Below are positions 16,412 to 25,578 of a stretch of 64,000 nt of DNA, piece by piece. The notes under the pieces were generated by a model. The model ran no database searches. It was not told the DNA's origin and saw nothing but the letters and a program-made list of their open reading frames with translations. Position 1 is the first letter of the stretch. Each line of letters begins with the position of its first letter. The stretch covers positions 4,650,001 through 4,714,000 of the forward strand of contig NZ_RCST01000001.1 of NCBI RefSeq assembly GCF_013141865.1. Reading direction: 5' to 3'. This DNA is from Methylomonas sp. ZR1. Its GTDB lineage: Bacteria; Pseudomonadota; Gammaproteobacteria; Methylococcales; Methylomonadaceae. A program made the translations under genes and the position numbers.

Positions 16412-18622
16412 ATGGCGATCGATCTGGACGACGAAATATTGCAAGACTTCCTGGTCGAGGCCGGGGAGATTCTCGATTCTCTGGGTGAGCAGCTGGTGGA
16501 ACTGGAGCAATCGCCTGGCGATCTCGATCTTCTGAATTCCATATTTCGCGGGTTCCACACCATAAAGGGCGGCGCCGGTTTTTTGGCTATTAGCGCCTTA
16601 GTCGATGTCTGTCACAACGCCGAAGACGTTTTTAACGTGCTCAGACAGGGTGATCGCCAAGTCACGCCGGATTTGATGGACGTGATTTTGCAAGTCGTGG
16701 ACATCGTCAACGAGATGTTCGGGCAAGTCCGTTCCGGTAATACGCCAAAATCGGCCGATCAAGGTCTATTAAAACGCTTGAAATCTTACGCGGGGCCGGC
16801 CGAAGCTGCCGCGCCTGCTGAGATAGCGGTTGAAGCCGCTGTCATCAACGAAACCGTCGAATCCACCCTGCCGCTATCCCCTCAAGAATCCGCAGCGCAA
16901 GCCTATGACGCAATGCTCGATCCAGAGGAGTTATTGGCCAGCGAATCTGGCTCGGAAGATGGCGATGAAATTACCGAGCAGGAATTCGAAGATTTGCTGG
17001 ATGCTCTGCATGGTAAGGGCGGTTCTCCGACCGCGAACATCGCGGCGCAATCGGCAGTGTCTGCGGCGGATGACGAAATTAGCGAAGACGAGTTTGAAAA
17101 CCTGCTGGACGAGTTGCATGGCAAAGGCAAATTTTCAGTAAAAGCCGAGCCGTCTGTGCCCGCCAGCGATTCCGGCGATATTACCGATGAGGAGTTCGAT
17201 AAGGTACTTGATGCTTTGCACGGCAAAGGTAAATTCGATGCTGCCAATTTGGGCAAGATTGATGAGCCGGCTGCGGGTGAAAAAAACCCACCAATTAAAA
17301 ATGTAGAGTTGCCTGTCGAGAAACCGTTCGTGGCTGCTAAACCCGAGCCGGTCGCGAAACCGTCCTTCGATGTGGATCCGGAAAATAGCTTAGGTAAAGT
17401 AGCGTCGGTAGTAGATTCCGTTTCCGACAAGAGTAAAGCCGCCACGCCCCAAGCCGATACCACCGTCAGGGTAGATACCCAGATTTTGGACGATATTATG
17501 AATATGGTCGGCGAGCTGGTTCTGGTGCGTAACCGTTTCCAGACGCTTAAAGCCAATGCTGAAGCCGGAGAGCAGTTGTCCAAGGCGATATCCAATCTGG
17601 ACGTGGTGACTGCCGATTTGCAATTGGCGGTCATGAAAACCCGGATGCAGCCAATCAAAAAAGTCTTTGGGCGTTTTCCGCGTGTGGTACGTGATTTGGC
17701 TAGAAGTCTGAAAAAAGAAATCAGGCTGGAGTTGGTGGGTGAAGAAACCGATCTCGATAAAAACCTGGTCGAGGCCCTGGCGGATCCTTTAGTGCATTTG
17801 GTCAGAAACGCGGTAGATCACGGAATCGAATCGCCGGATGAGCGCGAAGCCAACGGCAAACCTCGGGAAGGCGTGGTGATATTGAAGGCCTCCCAGGAAG
17901 GCGATCATATCCAGTTGTCCATCAAAGACGACGGCAAGGGCATGAACCCCGACATACTGCGCGCCAAAGTAGTGGAAAAAGGCTTGATGGATGAAGAAAG
18001 CGCCGCCCGTCTTGACGATAAAGAGTGTTACAACCTGATTTTTCTGCCCGGATTTTCCACCAAAACTGAAATTTCCGACGTGTCCGGTCGCGGTGTCGGC
18101 ATGGACGTGGTGAAAACACGGATCGCGCAAATGAACGGCGTGGTGGAAATTGATTCGGTCGAAGGCAAGGGCAGCACCATTATCATTAAGGTGCCGTTGA
18201 CTTTGGCTATTATGCCGACCCTTATGGTGAAGTTGCGCGGGCAGGCTTTCGCGTTACCCTTGGCCAGCGTCTTGGAAATACTCGATCTGGATTTGAGCAA
18301 AACCAATAAGGTAGATGGTCAATTGGTGGTAATGGTCAGAAATAAGGCCTTACCGCTGTTTTATTTAAGTGAATGGCTGGTCAGAGGTTCTTATTTCACA
18401 GGCGAAACGCAGCCGACCAATCATGTGGTGGTCGTCAACGCTGGCGGCAGGCATGTTGGATTCGTGGTGGATCAATTAATCGGTCAGGAAGAAGTGGTGA
18501 TTAAAGCGCTGGGTGCCAAGTTACATGGATTGGAAGGATTGGCGGGAGCAACCATCACCGGTGACGGCAAGATAGCGCTGATACTCGATGTGCCTGGTCT
18601 GATGAAGAAGTATGCGATGTGA
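16412..18622 (+). CDS. cheA: Chemotaxis histidine kinase CheA
   Basis: CheA autophosphorylates and passes phosphate to CheY and CheB. The 736 residues contain the HPt domain with H49 in FHTIKGGAGFL, a long linker, the dimerisation and kinase domains (NLVEALADPLVHLVRNAVDHG, DDGKGMN, GFSTK, GRGVGMDVV), and a C-terminal CheW-like domain. The linker carries three repeats of the pattern EI[TS]xxEF[ED]xLLDxLHGKG at about 186-203, 222-241 and 256-275. They may be the polar-localisation (LID-type) elements recognised by ParC/ParP, encoded five genes downstream. Confidence 0.97.
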   Translation: MAIDLDDEILQDFLVEAGEILDSLGEQLVELEQSPGDLDLLNSIFRGFHTIKGGAGFLAISALVDVCHNAEDVFNVLRQGDRQVTPDLMDVILQVVDIVNEMFGQVRSGNTPKSADQGLLKRLKSYAGPAEAAAPAEIAVEAAVINETVESTLPLSPQESAAQAYDAMLDPEELLASESGSEDGDEITEQEFEDLLDALHGKGGSPTANIAAQSAVSAADDEISEDEFENLLDELHGKGKFSVKAEPSVPASDSGDITDEEFDKVLDALHGKGKFDAANLGKIDEPAAGEKNPPIKNVELPVEKPFVAAKPEPVAKPSFDVDPENSLGKVASVVDSVSDKSKAATPQADTTVRVDTQILDDIMNMVGELVLVRNRFQTLKANAEAGEQLSKAISNLDVVTADLQLAVMKTRMQPIKKVFGRFPRVVRDLARSLKKEIRLELVGEETDLDKNLVEALADPLVHLVRNAVDHGIESPDEREANGKPREGVVILKASQEGDHIQLSIKDDGKGMNPDILRAKVVEKGLMDEESAARLDDKECYNLIFLPGFSTKTEISDVSGRGVGMDVVKTRIAQMNGVVEIDSVEGKGSTIIIKVPLTLAIMPTLMVKLRGQAFALPLASVLEILDLDLSKTNKVDGQLVVMVRNKALPLFYLSEWLVRGSYFTGETQPTNHVVVVNAGGRHVGFVVDQLIGQEEVVIKALGAKLHGLEGLAGATITGDGKIALILDVPGLMKKYAM

Positions 18623-18631
18623 CGCGGCAAT

Positions 18632-19726
18632 ATGACCATTCGGGTGCTGATCGTCGACGACTCCAGTTTTATCTGTAAAAGAATTCGGGAAATTTTAGAA
18701 GAGGATCAAGAGTTTAAAGTGATTGGCGTCGCTCACGACGGTCGCGAAGCCATAGAACTTGCGGCAAGTCTGCAGCCGGACGTTATCACCATGGATGTGG
18801 AGATGCCAATCATGGATGGTATCACGGCAGTCAAAAAAATCATGGGCACCCGGCCCTGTCCGATACTAATGTTTTCGGCAATGACGCAAGTCGGCGCTCA
18901 AGCCACTCTGGATGCGTTGAATGCCGGCGCTATCGACTTTTTGCCCAAGCAGTTGGAAGACATTGATGCTAATCGTGAAACGGCCCGCTACTTGCTGAGG
19001 TATCGGGTGAGGATGGTGGCTTCTCAGGCGACTAGGATGTCTTCCCCACGACCTCTGCCGCGCGTGAATCAAGAAGAACATCAGAGCTCAACCGCCGAAA
19101 ACCCCGTAGTTAAGCCGATACGCGCTGCGTCCGCGTGGCCCAAAACTGCAACCAGCAGCAAAATCGAGCTTTTGGTGGTTGCTGCCTCGACTGGCGGGCC
19201 GGTCGCCATGCAATACGTGCTGAGCAAAATTCCGGCTGAGTGTTCGATACCCATATTGCTGGTGCAACACATGCCGCCTAATTTCACCAAAAGCTTTGCC
19301 GAACGCTTGAATTTGCTTTGCAATATTAATGTCAGGGAGGCGCGGGATGGTGACGTATTGCAGCCGGGGACCGCGTTATTGGGGCCAGGTGCAATGCAGA
19401 TGCAAGTTAAGCAAGTAGCCGGTGAGCGGCGGATTGTGTTGCGGGCCAAGCAAAGTGGGGAAATTTATAGTCCCTGTGTAGATATTACTTTTGACTCGCT
19501 TGCCGAGGTATTCGCCGGGCATGTGTTGGCGGTGGTGTTGACCGGCATGGGCGCAGACGGCAAGGCTGGCGCTATGAAGTTAAGGCAGCGCGGCGCGCAA
19601 ATCTGGGCGCAGGACGAGGCGACAAGTACTATCTACGGCATGCCGAAAGCCATCGCAGAAGCCGGTCTGGCGGATCATATTTATTCTCTGGAAGAGATTG
19701 CCAACCAATTTAAAAAATTACATTGA
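18632..19726 (+). CDS. cheB: Chemotaxis methylesterase CheB
   Basis: CheB demethylates and deamidates chemoreceptors and is activated by phosphorylation. The 364 residues combine a receiver domain (VDDSSF, TMDVEMPIMDG) with the C-terminal esterase (AASTGGP with the catalytic Ser, LVQHMPPNFT with His, and LTGMGADG with Asp). No cheR lies in this window. The stop overlaps the motC start by one base. Confidence 0.96.
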   Translation: MTIRVLIVDDSSFICKRIREILEEDQEFKVIGVAHDGREAIELAASLQPDVITMDVEMPIMDGITAVKKIMGTRPCPILMFSAMTQVGAQATLDALNAGAIDFLPKQLEDIDANRETARYLLRYRVRMVASQATRMSSPRPLPRVNQEEHQSSTAENPVVKPIRAASAWPKTATSSKIELLVVAASTGGPVAMQYVLSKIPAECSIPILLVQHMPPNFTKSFAERLNLLCNINVREARDGDVLQPGTALLGPGAMQMQVKQVAGERRIVLRAKQSGEIYSPCVDITFDSLAEVFAGHVLAVVLTGMGADGKAGAMKLRQRGAQIWAQDEATSTIYGMPKAIAEAGLADHIYSLEEIANQFKKLH

Positions 19727-20472
19727 TGGATATTCTCAGTATTTTGGGTGTGTTGATAGGCTTTGCCGCGATTATCGGCGGTAACCTAATGGGCGGAGGA
19801 GAACTCGGGTCACTGATCAATTTTCATGCCTTCATTATTGTGGTGGGTGGTACGCTGGGAGCGACACTGTTGCAATTTCCGCCCAAGGTATTTCTGCGCA
19901 GCTTACGTATTTTGAGTTGGATTTTTGTGCCGCAAAATTTGCAGCTTAAAAAGCAAATCGACAAGATTGTGCGCTGGAGCTCTCTGGCCCGTAAGGAAGG
20001 CTTGCTGGGCTTGGAATCGGTTATCGAAACCGAAAAAGACAGTTTTGCCAAAAAAGGTTTGCAGTTGCTGGTCGATGGCAACGAGCCGGAAGTGATACGC
20101 GATTGCCTTGAGGTTGAACTGACTACAAAGGAGCATTTGGATACTCAAGCGGCCAGGGTTTTCGAGGCGATGGGTGGGTATGCGCCGACGATCGGCATTA
20201 TCGGCGCGGTAATAGGCTTGATTCATGTGATGCAGAACCTCGCCAAGCCGGAGTTATTGGGCAGCGGCATCGCGACAGCTTTCGTGGCGACTATTTACGG
20301 TGTCGGCTTGGCCAATCTGTTGTTTATTCCTATCGCCAATAAGCTGAAGAGTCTGATTTTCGAAGCATCGCAAGCCAGGGAAATGGTGATAGAAGGCATT
20401 TCGTCGATAGCCGAGGGCGAAAACCCGCGTAATATCGAGTTGAAATTATCCGGCTTTTTATTGGAAAAATAA
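19726..20472 (+). CDS. motC: Flagellar stator protein MotC (MotA family)
   Basis: MotC is the MotA-type ion-channel subunit of a second stator set, as in Pseudomonas motCD. The 248-residue protein has four membrane helices, GGTLGATLLQFPP in the first pair and GGYAPTIGIIGAVIGLIHVM in the third, with the cytosolic loop that contacts FliG. ATG 19726 overlaps the cheB stop; a TTG one codon earlier is also open. Confidence 0.93.
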   Translation: MDILSILGVLIGFAAIIGGNLMGGGELGSLINFHAFIIVVGGTLGATLLQFPPKVFLRSLRILSWIFVPQNLQLKKQIDKIVRWSSLARKEGLLGLESVIETEKDSFAKKGLQLLVDGNEPEVIRDCLEVELTTKEHLDTQAARVFEAMGGYAPTIGIIGAVIGLIHVMQNLAKPELLGSGIATAFVATIYGVGLANLLFIPIANKLKSLIFEASQAREMVIEGISSIAEGENPRNIELKLSGFLLEK

Positions 20473-20482
20473 GGGAGGCCTT

Positions 20483-21364
20483 ATGAGTCGGCGCAGACGT
20501 AGACCATTGCAACAGGCCGATAATCACGACCGCTGGATGGTGTCTTACGCGGATTTCGTGACCTTGCTGTTTGCGTTTTTTGTGGTGATGTATTCGATTT
20601 CCTCGGTAAATAAGGGTAAGTACGAAACATTCTCCGAATCGCTGGACCAGGCTCTGTTTCACAACGAGAAGATTCAAAAAGAAGCCGAGCCGATTCAGGT
20701 TGGCACGATTCCCACCACGATCCAGCCGATTGAATTGCCAAATTTGATGACGGCCGAGGAAAGAGAGCTGAGCGAAGAAATCATGCAGGAAAAACGCCGG
20801 CTGGATGAAGTGTCGCAGGAGTTTCAACGAGCCTTGCAGCCTTTTGTGGAAAGCCAGTTGGTGGGTATCAAACAGCACGATTTCTGGGTGGAACTGGAAA
20901 TGAATAGCGAGTTACTGTTTGCCAGCGGTAAGGCCGAGCTTTCGAGCAAGGCCGTTCCGGTGTTGCAGAAAGTTGCAGAGGCCGTGCGCGACGTACCCAA
21001 TGTGATCAATGTCGAGGGATATACCGACAACGTACCGATTTCCACCGGCTTTTATCCATCCAATTGGGACTTGTCCTCAGCCAGGGCGACCAGCGTGGTC
21101 AAAGAATTGGTGAAAAACAATATTCCGGCGACACGATTATCGGCGGTGGGCTATGGAGAATTTCATCCGATCGCCGATAACAAAGACGAGGAGGGGCGTT
21201 TTAAAAATCGGCGAGTTGTATTGGTGCTGATGTCGCAAGCCTTTGCTCGTTACGGCATGACTGACGACGAACGCGCGAAAGTGCTGAATTTGGCGCCGTC
21301 GCAGCCCAGTTCGCCACCTGAAACCGCAGTTGAAAAAACGCCGGAAACGCCGGCTCAGTTATGA
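20483..21364 (+). CDS. motD: Flagellar stator protein MotD (MotB/OmpA family)
   Basis: MotD is the peptidoglycan-anchored stator partner of MotC. The 293 residues have a basic start, one transmembrane helix with the channel aspartate (MVSYADFVTLLFAFFVVMYS), a helical linker, and an OmpA-like domain (about 140-250; VEGYTDNVPISTG, LSSARATSVV, NRRVVLVL). The tail is Pro/Thr-rich. It overlaps the next gene by 4 nt. Confidence 0.94.
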   Translation: MSRRRRRPLQQADNHDRWMVSYADFVTLLFAFFVVMYSISSVNKGKYETFSESLDQALFHNEKIQKEAEPIQVGTIPTTIQPIELPNLMTAEERELSEEIMQEKRRLDEVSQEFQRALQPFVESQLVGIKQHDFWVELEMNSELLFASGKAELSSKAVPVLQKVAEAVRDVPNVINVEGYTDNVPISTGFYPSNWDLSSARATSVVKELVKNNIPATRLSAVGYGEFHPIADNKDEEGRFKNRRVVLVLMSQAFARYGMTDDERAKVLNLAPSQPSSPPETAVEKTPETPAQL

Positions 21365-22164
21365 AAATATGGTCAGTTTCCAATCAAAAAGGCGGCGTCG
21401 GTAAAACGACTACCGTGGTGACACTGGGTGGCTTATTGTCGTCCTGGGGGTTCAGGACTTTGCTGGTCGATTTAGATCCGCATGGTTCGTTGACCAGCTA
21501 TTTCAAGATGAATCCGGATGAGATCGAGCTTGGCGTTTACAATTTATTTCTCGACGCCAGCGAGAAAAAGAAAAACGTCGATCCTCAGGTCTATATCGCC
21601 AAAACAGACTTCGACGGTATCGATGTCTTGCCCGCATCCACTGCTATAGCCACCTTGGATAGGCAGGTCGCCGCAATCGGCGGCATGGGCTTGGTGGTTG
21701 CTACCGCATTACACAAAGTGGCCGACCAATACGACTATGTGATTATCGATAGCCCGCCGATGTTGGGAGTATTAATGATCAATGCACTGGCGGCCTGCGA
21801 TCATTTAATCATTCCGGTTTTAGCCGAATTTCTGGCCTTAAAAGGCCTGGATCGCATGGTGCACACCATAAAAATGGTGTTCCATTCCCGGAAAACGCCG
21901 CCCAAATTCACTATCGTGCCGACCATGTTTGACAAACGCACCAAGGCGGCTCGCGACAGCTTAGCGGCCTTACATCAACAGTATCCAGACAATGCCTGGA
22001 GTTCGGTCGTCCCGGTGGATACTAAAGTGCGGGATGCCAGCCAGGCCGGTATTCCCTTACCCCTTTACGACAAAAGCGCGCGTGCGGCCGAAGCCTATGC
22101 CGAATTGTTGGAACTGTTATTGCTTGATAAGAGTCCAGACAAAAACTTGGCACCGCATAAATGA
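21361..22164 (+). CDS. parC: ParA-like ATPase ParC of the chemotaxis operon
   Basis: This is a ParA/MinD ATPase (267 residues) with Walker A KGGVGKTTTV at residues 10-19, DLDPHGSLTSYF and IDSPPMLGVLMINAL. Its place between motD and a CheW-domain gene matches ParC of Vibrio and Pseudomonas, which places chemoreceptor arrays at the pole and segregates them. A chromosome-partition ParA is unlikely because no parB follows. ATGA-type overlaps on both sides indicate coupling. Confidence 0.88.
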   Translation: MKIWSVSNQKGGVGKTTTVVTLGGLLSSWGFRTLLVDLDPHGSLTSYFKMNPDEIELGVYNLFLDASEKKKNVDPQVYIAKTDFDGIDVLPASTAIATLDRQVAAIGGMGLVVATALHKVADQYDYVIIDSPPMLGVLMINALAACDHLIIPVLAEFLALKGLDRMVHTIKMVFHSRKTPPKFTIVPTMFDKRTKAARDSLAALHQQYPDNAWSSVVPVDTKVRDASQAGIPLPLYDKSARAAEAYAELLELLLLDKSPDKNLAPHK

Positions 22165-22892
22165 CTCAGGCAAAACCACCCCCCAGTATCGTTCATCAAC
22201 AGTTAGCGCTTGATGCGTATCTGCAGACGCTATTGGATGAGGTGCCCGAGGCTGAGGAAGCTGTTAACGTAAAGTCGGCAATATTGCTGGAACAGCTTGT
22301 TGTTGAGGAGCCTATCAAATTGCCGGATCCTGCTCCGGTCGTGACCGGCAGTCCAAAAGCAAGCTCCAAAGCACTGGTCAGGAACCGACAATCCAAGCTT
22401 GTAGAGCCGGAAATCCCGGCTAAACTACAGGCACTGTCTATCATGCCGGATTGGTCGCAGTACGAGTTTCAGGCTTTGTTTTTTAAGGTTGATAAGCTGA
22501 TATTGGCAACGCCGCTGATCGAGTTGTCGAGAACGATCAAAATCGACCGCAAGCCCACGAAAATTCCCGGACAACCCTCTTGGTTTCTGGGGTTGCTGGA
22601 CGAGCATGATAGCCGTATCGGCGTGCTTGATACTCGGCAGCTCATTTTTGGCAAAAGCCGTGGCCTGCAACCGGATAGTGAAGAATATCCGTTCGAGCGC
22701 ATTTTAATCACCCAGGATAAAAAATGGGGTTTGGTGTGTGATGAAATTCTCTCCATCGGTAAAGTAAAGCCCGATGGGGTCAGATGGCGAACGGCCAGAC
22801 AAAAAAAACCTTGGTTAATCGGCACGGTAATAGACGAGTTGACAGCGATTATCGATGTTAAACAGCTGGTACCGCATAGAAAAAATAGTTAA
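22161..22892 (+). CDS. parP: ParP-like CheW-domain protein
   Basis: The 243 residues have a Pro/Ala/Val-rich disordered N-terminal half (1-95) and a C-terminal CheW-like domain (about 105-240; QALFFKVDKLILATPLIELS, ILITQDKKWGLVCDEI). This layout and the place right after parC match ParP, whose C-terminal domain inserts into the signalling array and links CheA to ParC. A plain second CheW is the alternative. Confidence 0.85.
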   Translation: MTQAKPPPSIVHQQLALDAYLQTLLDEVPEAEEAVNVKSAILLEQLVVEEPIKLPDPAPVVTGSPKASSKALVRNRQSKLVEPEIPAKLQALSIMPDWSQYEFQALFFKVDKLILATPLIELSRTIKIDRKPTKIPGQPSWFLGLLDEHDSRIGVLDTRQLIFGKSRGLQPDSEEYPFERILITQDKKWGLVCDEILSIGKVKPDGVRWRTARQKKPWLIGTVIDELTAIIDVKQLVPHRKNS

Positions 22893-22913
22893 ACACCATC
22901 TGGATACAGCAAA

Positions 22914-23387
22914 ATGAGCGAAGATAAAAAACAAGGCGACCCTATCATGCAATGGGTGACTTTTTGTCTAGGTGACGAAAAGTACGGTATCAATGTCATG
23001 CAAGTGCAAGAGGTGTTGCGGATTACCGAAATTGCCCCGGTGCCCGGCGCGCCGTCCTATGTATTGGGGATTATCAATTTACGCGGTAATGTGGTGACGG
23101 TCATCGATACCCGTAACCGTTTCGGCTTACCTTCCAAAGACACCGATGATGCGTCACGGGTAGTGATCATCGAAACCGACCGGCATATCATCGGCATTTT
23201 GGTTGATAGCGTCGCTGAAGTGGTCGAGATGCGGGCTTCTGAAATTGAGACTGCGCCCAATGTCGGGAACGAAGAAAGCTCAAAATACATTCAAGGTGTC
23301 ACCAGCCGCGATAATCAGTTGTTAATTCTGGTGGATTTGAATAAATTCCTCAGCGACGACGAAAAAGCCGAGCTGGATATGTTTTGA
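22914..23387 (+). CDS. cheW: Chemotaxis coupling protein CheW
   Basis: CheW links receptors to CheA. The 157 residues are a single CheW domain with the conserved NLRGNVVTVIDTRNRFGLP, GILVDSVAEVVEM and LILVDLNKFL. It lies 21 nt after parP, with the same orientation and order as in Pseudomonas. Confidence 0.97.
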   Translation: MSEDKKQGDPIMQWVTFCLGDEKYGINVMQVQEVLRITEIAPVPGAPSYVLGIINLRGNVVTVIDTRNRFGLPSKDTDDASRVVIIETDRHIIGILVDSVAEVVEMRASEIETAPNVGNEESSKYIQGVTSRDNQLLILVDLNKFLSDDEKAELDMF

Positions 23388-23415
23388 TTGCCTGACTAGG
23401 CATGCGAGGTGCAAC

Positions 23416-23580
23416 ATGACCGAAATAACACCGATCACGCCTTTTTCCCCAGTACACACGATATACAAGGTCGAGCGCGAAGAGCGTGAAAAGCGCCAGC
23501 CGCAAAAACAACCGCAGACCAAACCCGACCCAAACAAAGACGATAAACAGCCTGCCGAGCATGTTGACGAAATAGTGTGA
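23416..23580 (+). CDS. Small conserved-position protein between cheW and the DUF2802 gene
   Basis: This 54-residue frame starts at ATG 23416 with GAGG 10-11 nt upstream and overlaps the next gene by one base (TGATG). The product is hydrophilic: a Thr/Pro-rich start, then a Glu/Arg and Gln/Lys/Pro-rich segment and an acidic end. It has no signal or membrane segment. Small hypothetical genes occupy the same place in Pseudomonas and Vibrio che operons. Its function is unknown to me. Confidence 0.65.
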   Translation: MTEITPITPFSPVHTIYKVEREEREKRQPQKQPQTKPDPNKDDKQPAEHVDEIV

Positions 23581-24002
23581 TGAGCGAATATTTAGTGCTG
23601 GTTTTGGCGGGGGTAGTCGTATTTATGCTAGCGGTGTTAGTTCGGCTGTTGCGCCAGCAGCAAACACTAAAACAACAATTTCAGCGTCTTGAAGAGCGGG
23701 TGCAGCGTAGCAACGAGGATGTGGCCGGCCTTTGCTCTGCCGCTGTGGCTGTTGATCGGCGGCTGGCGGCGAACGACTCGCGATTGAATAGCATTGTCGA
23801 TCAAGTCAACACGCAACGGCAAACCGTTGCTGAGGTGGCGCCCGCTGAACCTATCCCCGCAGGCGGCTATGAAGATGTGATTCAAAAAATCCGTAGTGGG
23901 GTTGGCATTGAGGCGCTGGTCCGGGATTGCGGCTTGACCCGTGATGAAGCGGTTTTATTAATGCGTTTGCATGGCGGCGGCAAACGTTCCGGTTTGGGTT
24001 AG
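23580..24002 (+). CDS. DUF2802 family protein, end of the flagellar/chemotaxis operon
   Basis: The 140 residues start with a membrane helix (about 3-22), continue as a coiled coil (about 25-85), and end in a short domain with IRSGVGIEALVRDCGLTRDEAVLLMRLHG, typical of DUF2802. Such genes close the cheW operon in Pseudomonas and Vibrio; their role is not known. The stop codon overlaps the stop of the convergent glycosyltransferase gene by 4 nt, so no terminator lies between them. Confidence 0.85.
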   Translation: MSEYLVLVLAGVVVFMLAVLVRLLRQQQTLKQQFQRLEERVQRSNEDVAGLCSAAVAVDRRLAANDSRLNSIVDQVNTQRQTVAEVAPAEPIPAGGYEDVIQKIRSGVGIEALVRDCGLTRDEAVLLMRLHGGGKRSGLG

Positions 24003-24832
24003 GCGCTGGTCGTTTCCAGATACTGGTCCACGCCCCGTTCCGCACGAGTTATCGATATATCCGCTACCCTCTGTAACAAACGCCGGTAATTTTCATCGTG
24101 TTGACTTCTATCGTTATGCCGGTGCCAAAGATGTAATACCGGTGCCGCAAAGCGGCCTTCTTTCCGTTTGATGCCTTGATGAATCAGGCGGATCACCAAG
24201 TCCGAATCTTCATATCCCCAGCCTTCGAAGACTTCATCAAAACCATTTGTTGCCAGGAAATCGTCTTTCCAGACTGCCAGATTGCAGGTCATGGCTTTTT
24301 GCCAATTCTGCGATTGCCAATAACGCCAGCCGTAAAGCGGTAAATACAGTAAAGGCAGTAGACGATTGATGCGACCTCGCAGCCGTTGCCATAAAAAAAA
24401 GCCAAACGACTGCTCATGTAGCGGGATTTTTTGCTTTAGTACCAGTGATGTGTAAGCTTCGTTCAATAACAGCCGGTTGCCCGGAACGAAATAACCGGTT
24501 TCGGCCAATTGCCGATGATTTCTAATAAAATCCGGTAGCGCGACGCAATCGCCGTCCATAAACAGCAGATAATCGCCGCGACTGGCTGCAACCGCTTTGT
24601 TACGGATGGTGCCGGCCCGAAATCCCTTATCCTCATGCCAAACGTGCCCTAGTGGAATTTCGCTGGTTTCGATAAAGCCTTTGATCAATTCCTGCGTTGC
24701 AGTACCGGAACCGTCATCGGCGATGATGATTTCAAACCGGCGATCTTGTTGAGCCATCAGTGCGCGCAAACAGGCGGAAAGCGCTTCCGGCCAGTTATAG
24801 GTGGTGACGATGACAGAAATCAAGCCCTTCAT
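23999..24832 (-). CDS. Family 2 glycosyltransferase
   Basis: This cytosolic or membrane-associated glycosyltransferase probably acts in LPS or other surface glycan assembly. The likely start is 24832, giving 277 residues; the 47 extra upstream codons overlap the preceding gene. It has the GT-A start LISVIVTTYNWPEAL, the donor-site IIADDGSG, the DXD-like FMDGDC, and the acceptor-side WGYEDSDLVIRL (galactosyltransferase-like C-terminal domain). It overlaps the next gene upstream by 4 nt and is the last of five surface-glycan genes on this strand. Confidence 0.88.
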   Translation of the reverse strand: MKGLISVIVTTYNWPEALSACLRALMAQQDRRFEIIIADDGSGTATQELIKGFIETSEIPLGHVWHEDKGFRAGTIRNKAVAASRGDYLLFMDGDCVALPDFIRNHRQLAETGYFVPGNRLLLNEAYTSLVLKQKIPLHEQSFGFFLWQRLRGRINRLLPLLYLPLYGWRYWQSQNWQKAMTCNLAVWKDDFLATNGFDEVFEGWGYEDSDLVIRLIHQGIKRKEGRFAAPVLHLWHRHNDRSQHDENYRRLLQRVADISITRAERGVDQYLETTSA

Positions 24833-25578
24833 TTGTTTGCCGGGTTGCGGCAAAGCTCGCGTAGTTTCAGGTATTTGTAATAACTGCCCTCGGCGTTGGA
24901 TATGGCCAACATTAAGCCTTCCGCGCCATCCAAAATGGCTGCCTGGACGAAGTAGGTGCGGATGAAGGTCCACAGGCCCTTGCCGATAGCTTTGCCCAAG
25001 CTGGAGCGCTTACCGTGATTGAACATTTTCTCGGCGCCCAGCGAGGAATAAGCGTTGATCTTATGCAGCACCTCGGCGGGATCGACGAAGGCTTCGTGCC
25101 AAAGCGGGTTTTTGAGCCGACCGATAACCCCTTTAACCTCAATACGCTCATGCACGACTTCGCTGCTGAAGCGTCCGACATCGCGGCGAAACAGCCTAAG
25201 CACGTAATCCGGCCACCAGCCGCCATGCTTGATTGGCTTGCCGCAGTAGCTGGATAAGCGGGGGATTTCGAAGCCCTGCACCTCGTTTTGCTGCATGGCT
25301 TGCAGGATTTCGGCTTTTAACGCCGGCCCGATTTCCTCGTCGGCATCGATAGACAACACCCAGTCGCCGAGGGCTTTATCCAGTGCTCTTTGCTTTTGCG
25401 GCCCAAATCCGGGCCAGTCGGTGATGAAGACTTTGTTGGTAAATTGTCGGCAAATCGCGACAGTCTCATCGCTACTACCCGAGTCGAGAACAATGATTTC
25501 ATCGGCCCAAGCAACCGATGCCAGGCAGCGGCCGATATGTTGCGCCTCGTTTTTGGTGATGACGATAACGCTAAGCAT
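24829..25578 (-). CDS. Family 2 glycosyltransferase, WaaE/KdtX-like
   Basis: The protein resembles LPS inner-core beta-1,4-glucosyltransferases of the WaaE type. It has 249 residues from the start at 25578 (MLSVIVITKNEA), with VLDSGSSDET and the DXD-like SIDADEEI. The frame extends 47 codons further upstream into the O-antigen-ligase gene; I do not use that part. The C-terminal third (AIGKGLWTFIRTYF) is typical of this group. Its exact sugar and acceptor cannot be read from sequence. Confidence 0.85.
   Translation of the reverse strand: MLSVIVITKNEAQHIGRCLASVAWADEIIVLDSGSSDETVAICRQFTNKVFITDWPGFGPQKQRALDKALGDWVLSIDADEEIGPALKAEILQAMQQNEVQGFEIPRLSSYCGKPIKHGGWWPDYVLRLFRRDVGRFSSEVVHERIEVKGVIGRLKNPLWHEAFVDPAEVLHKINAYSSLGAEKMFNHGKRSSLGKAIGKGLWTFIRTYFVQAAILDGAEGLMLAISNAEGSYYKYLKLRELCRNPANK

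Noticed and set aside
16903..17658. 251-codon minus-strand frame inside cheA
   Set aside because: It is antisense to the acidic repeat linker and its Ser-rich translation mirrors that repeat; no start site or domain supports it.
21361..22164. Chromosome- or plasmid-partition ParA
   Set aside because: It is embedded in the che operon with 4-nt overlaps and has no parB or parS neighbours; the ParC assignment fits better.
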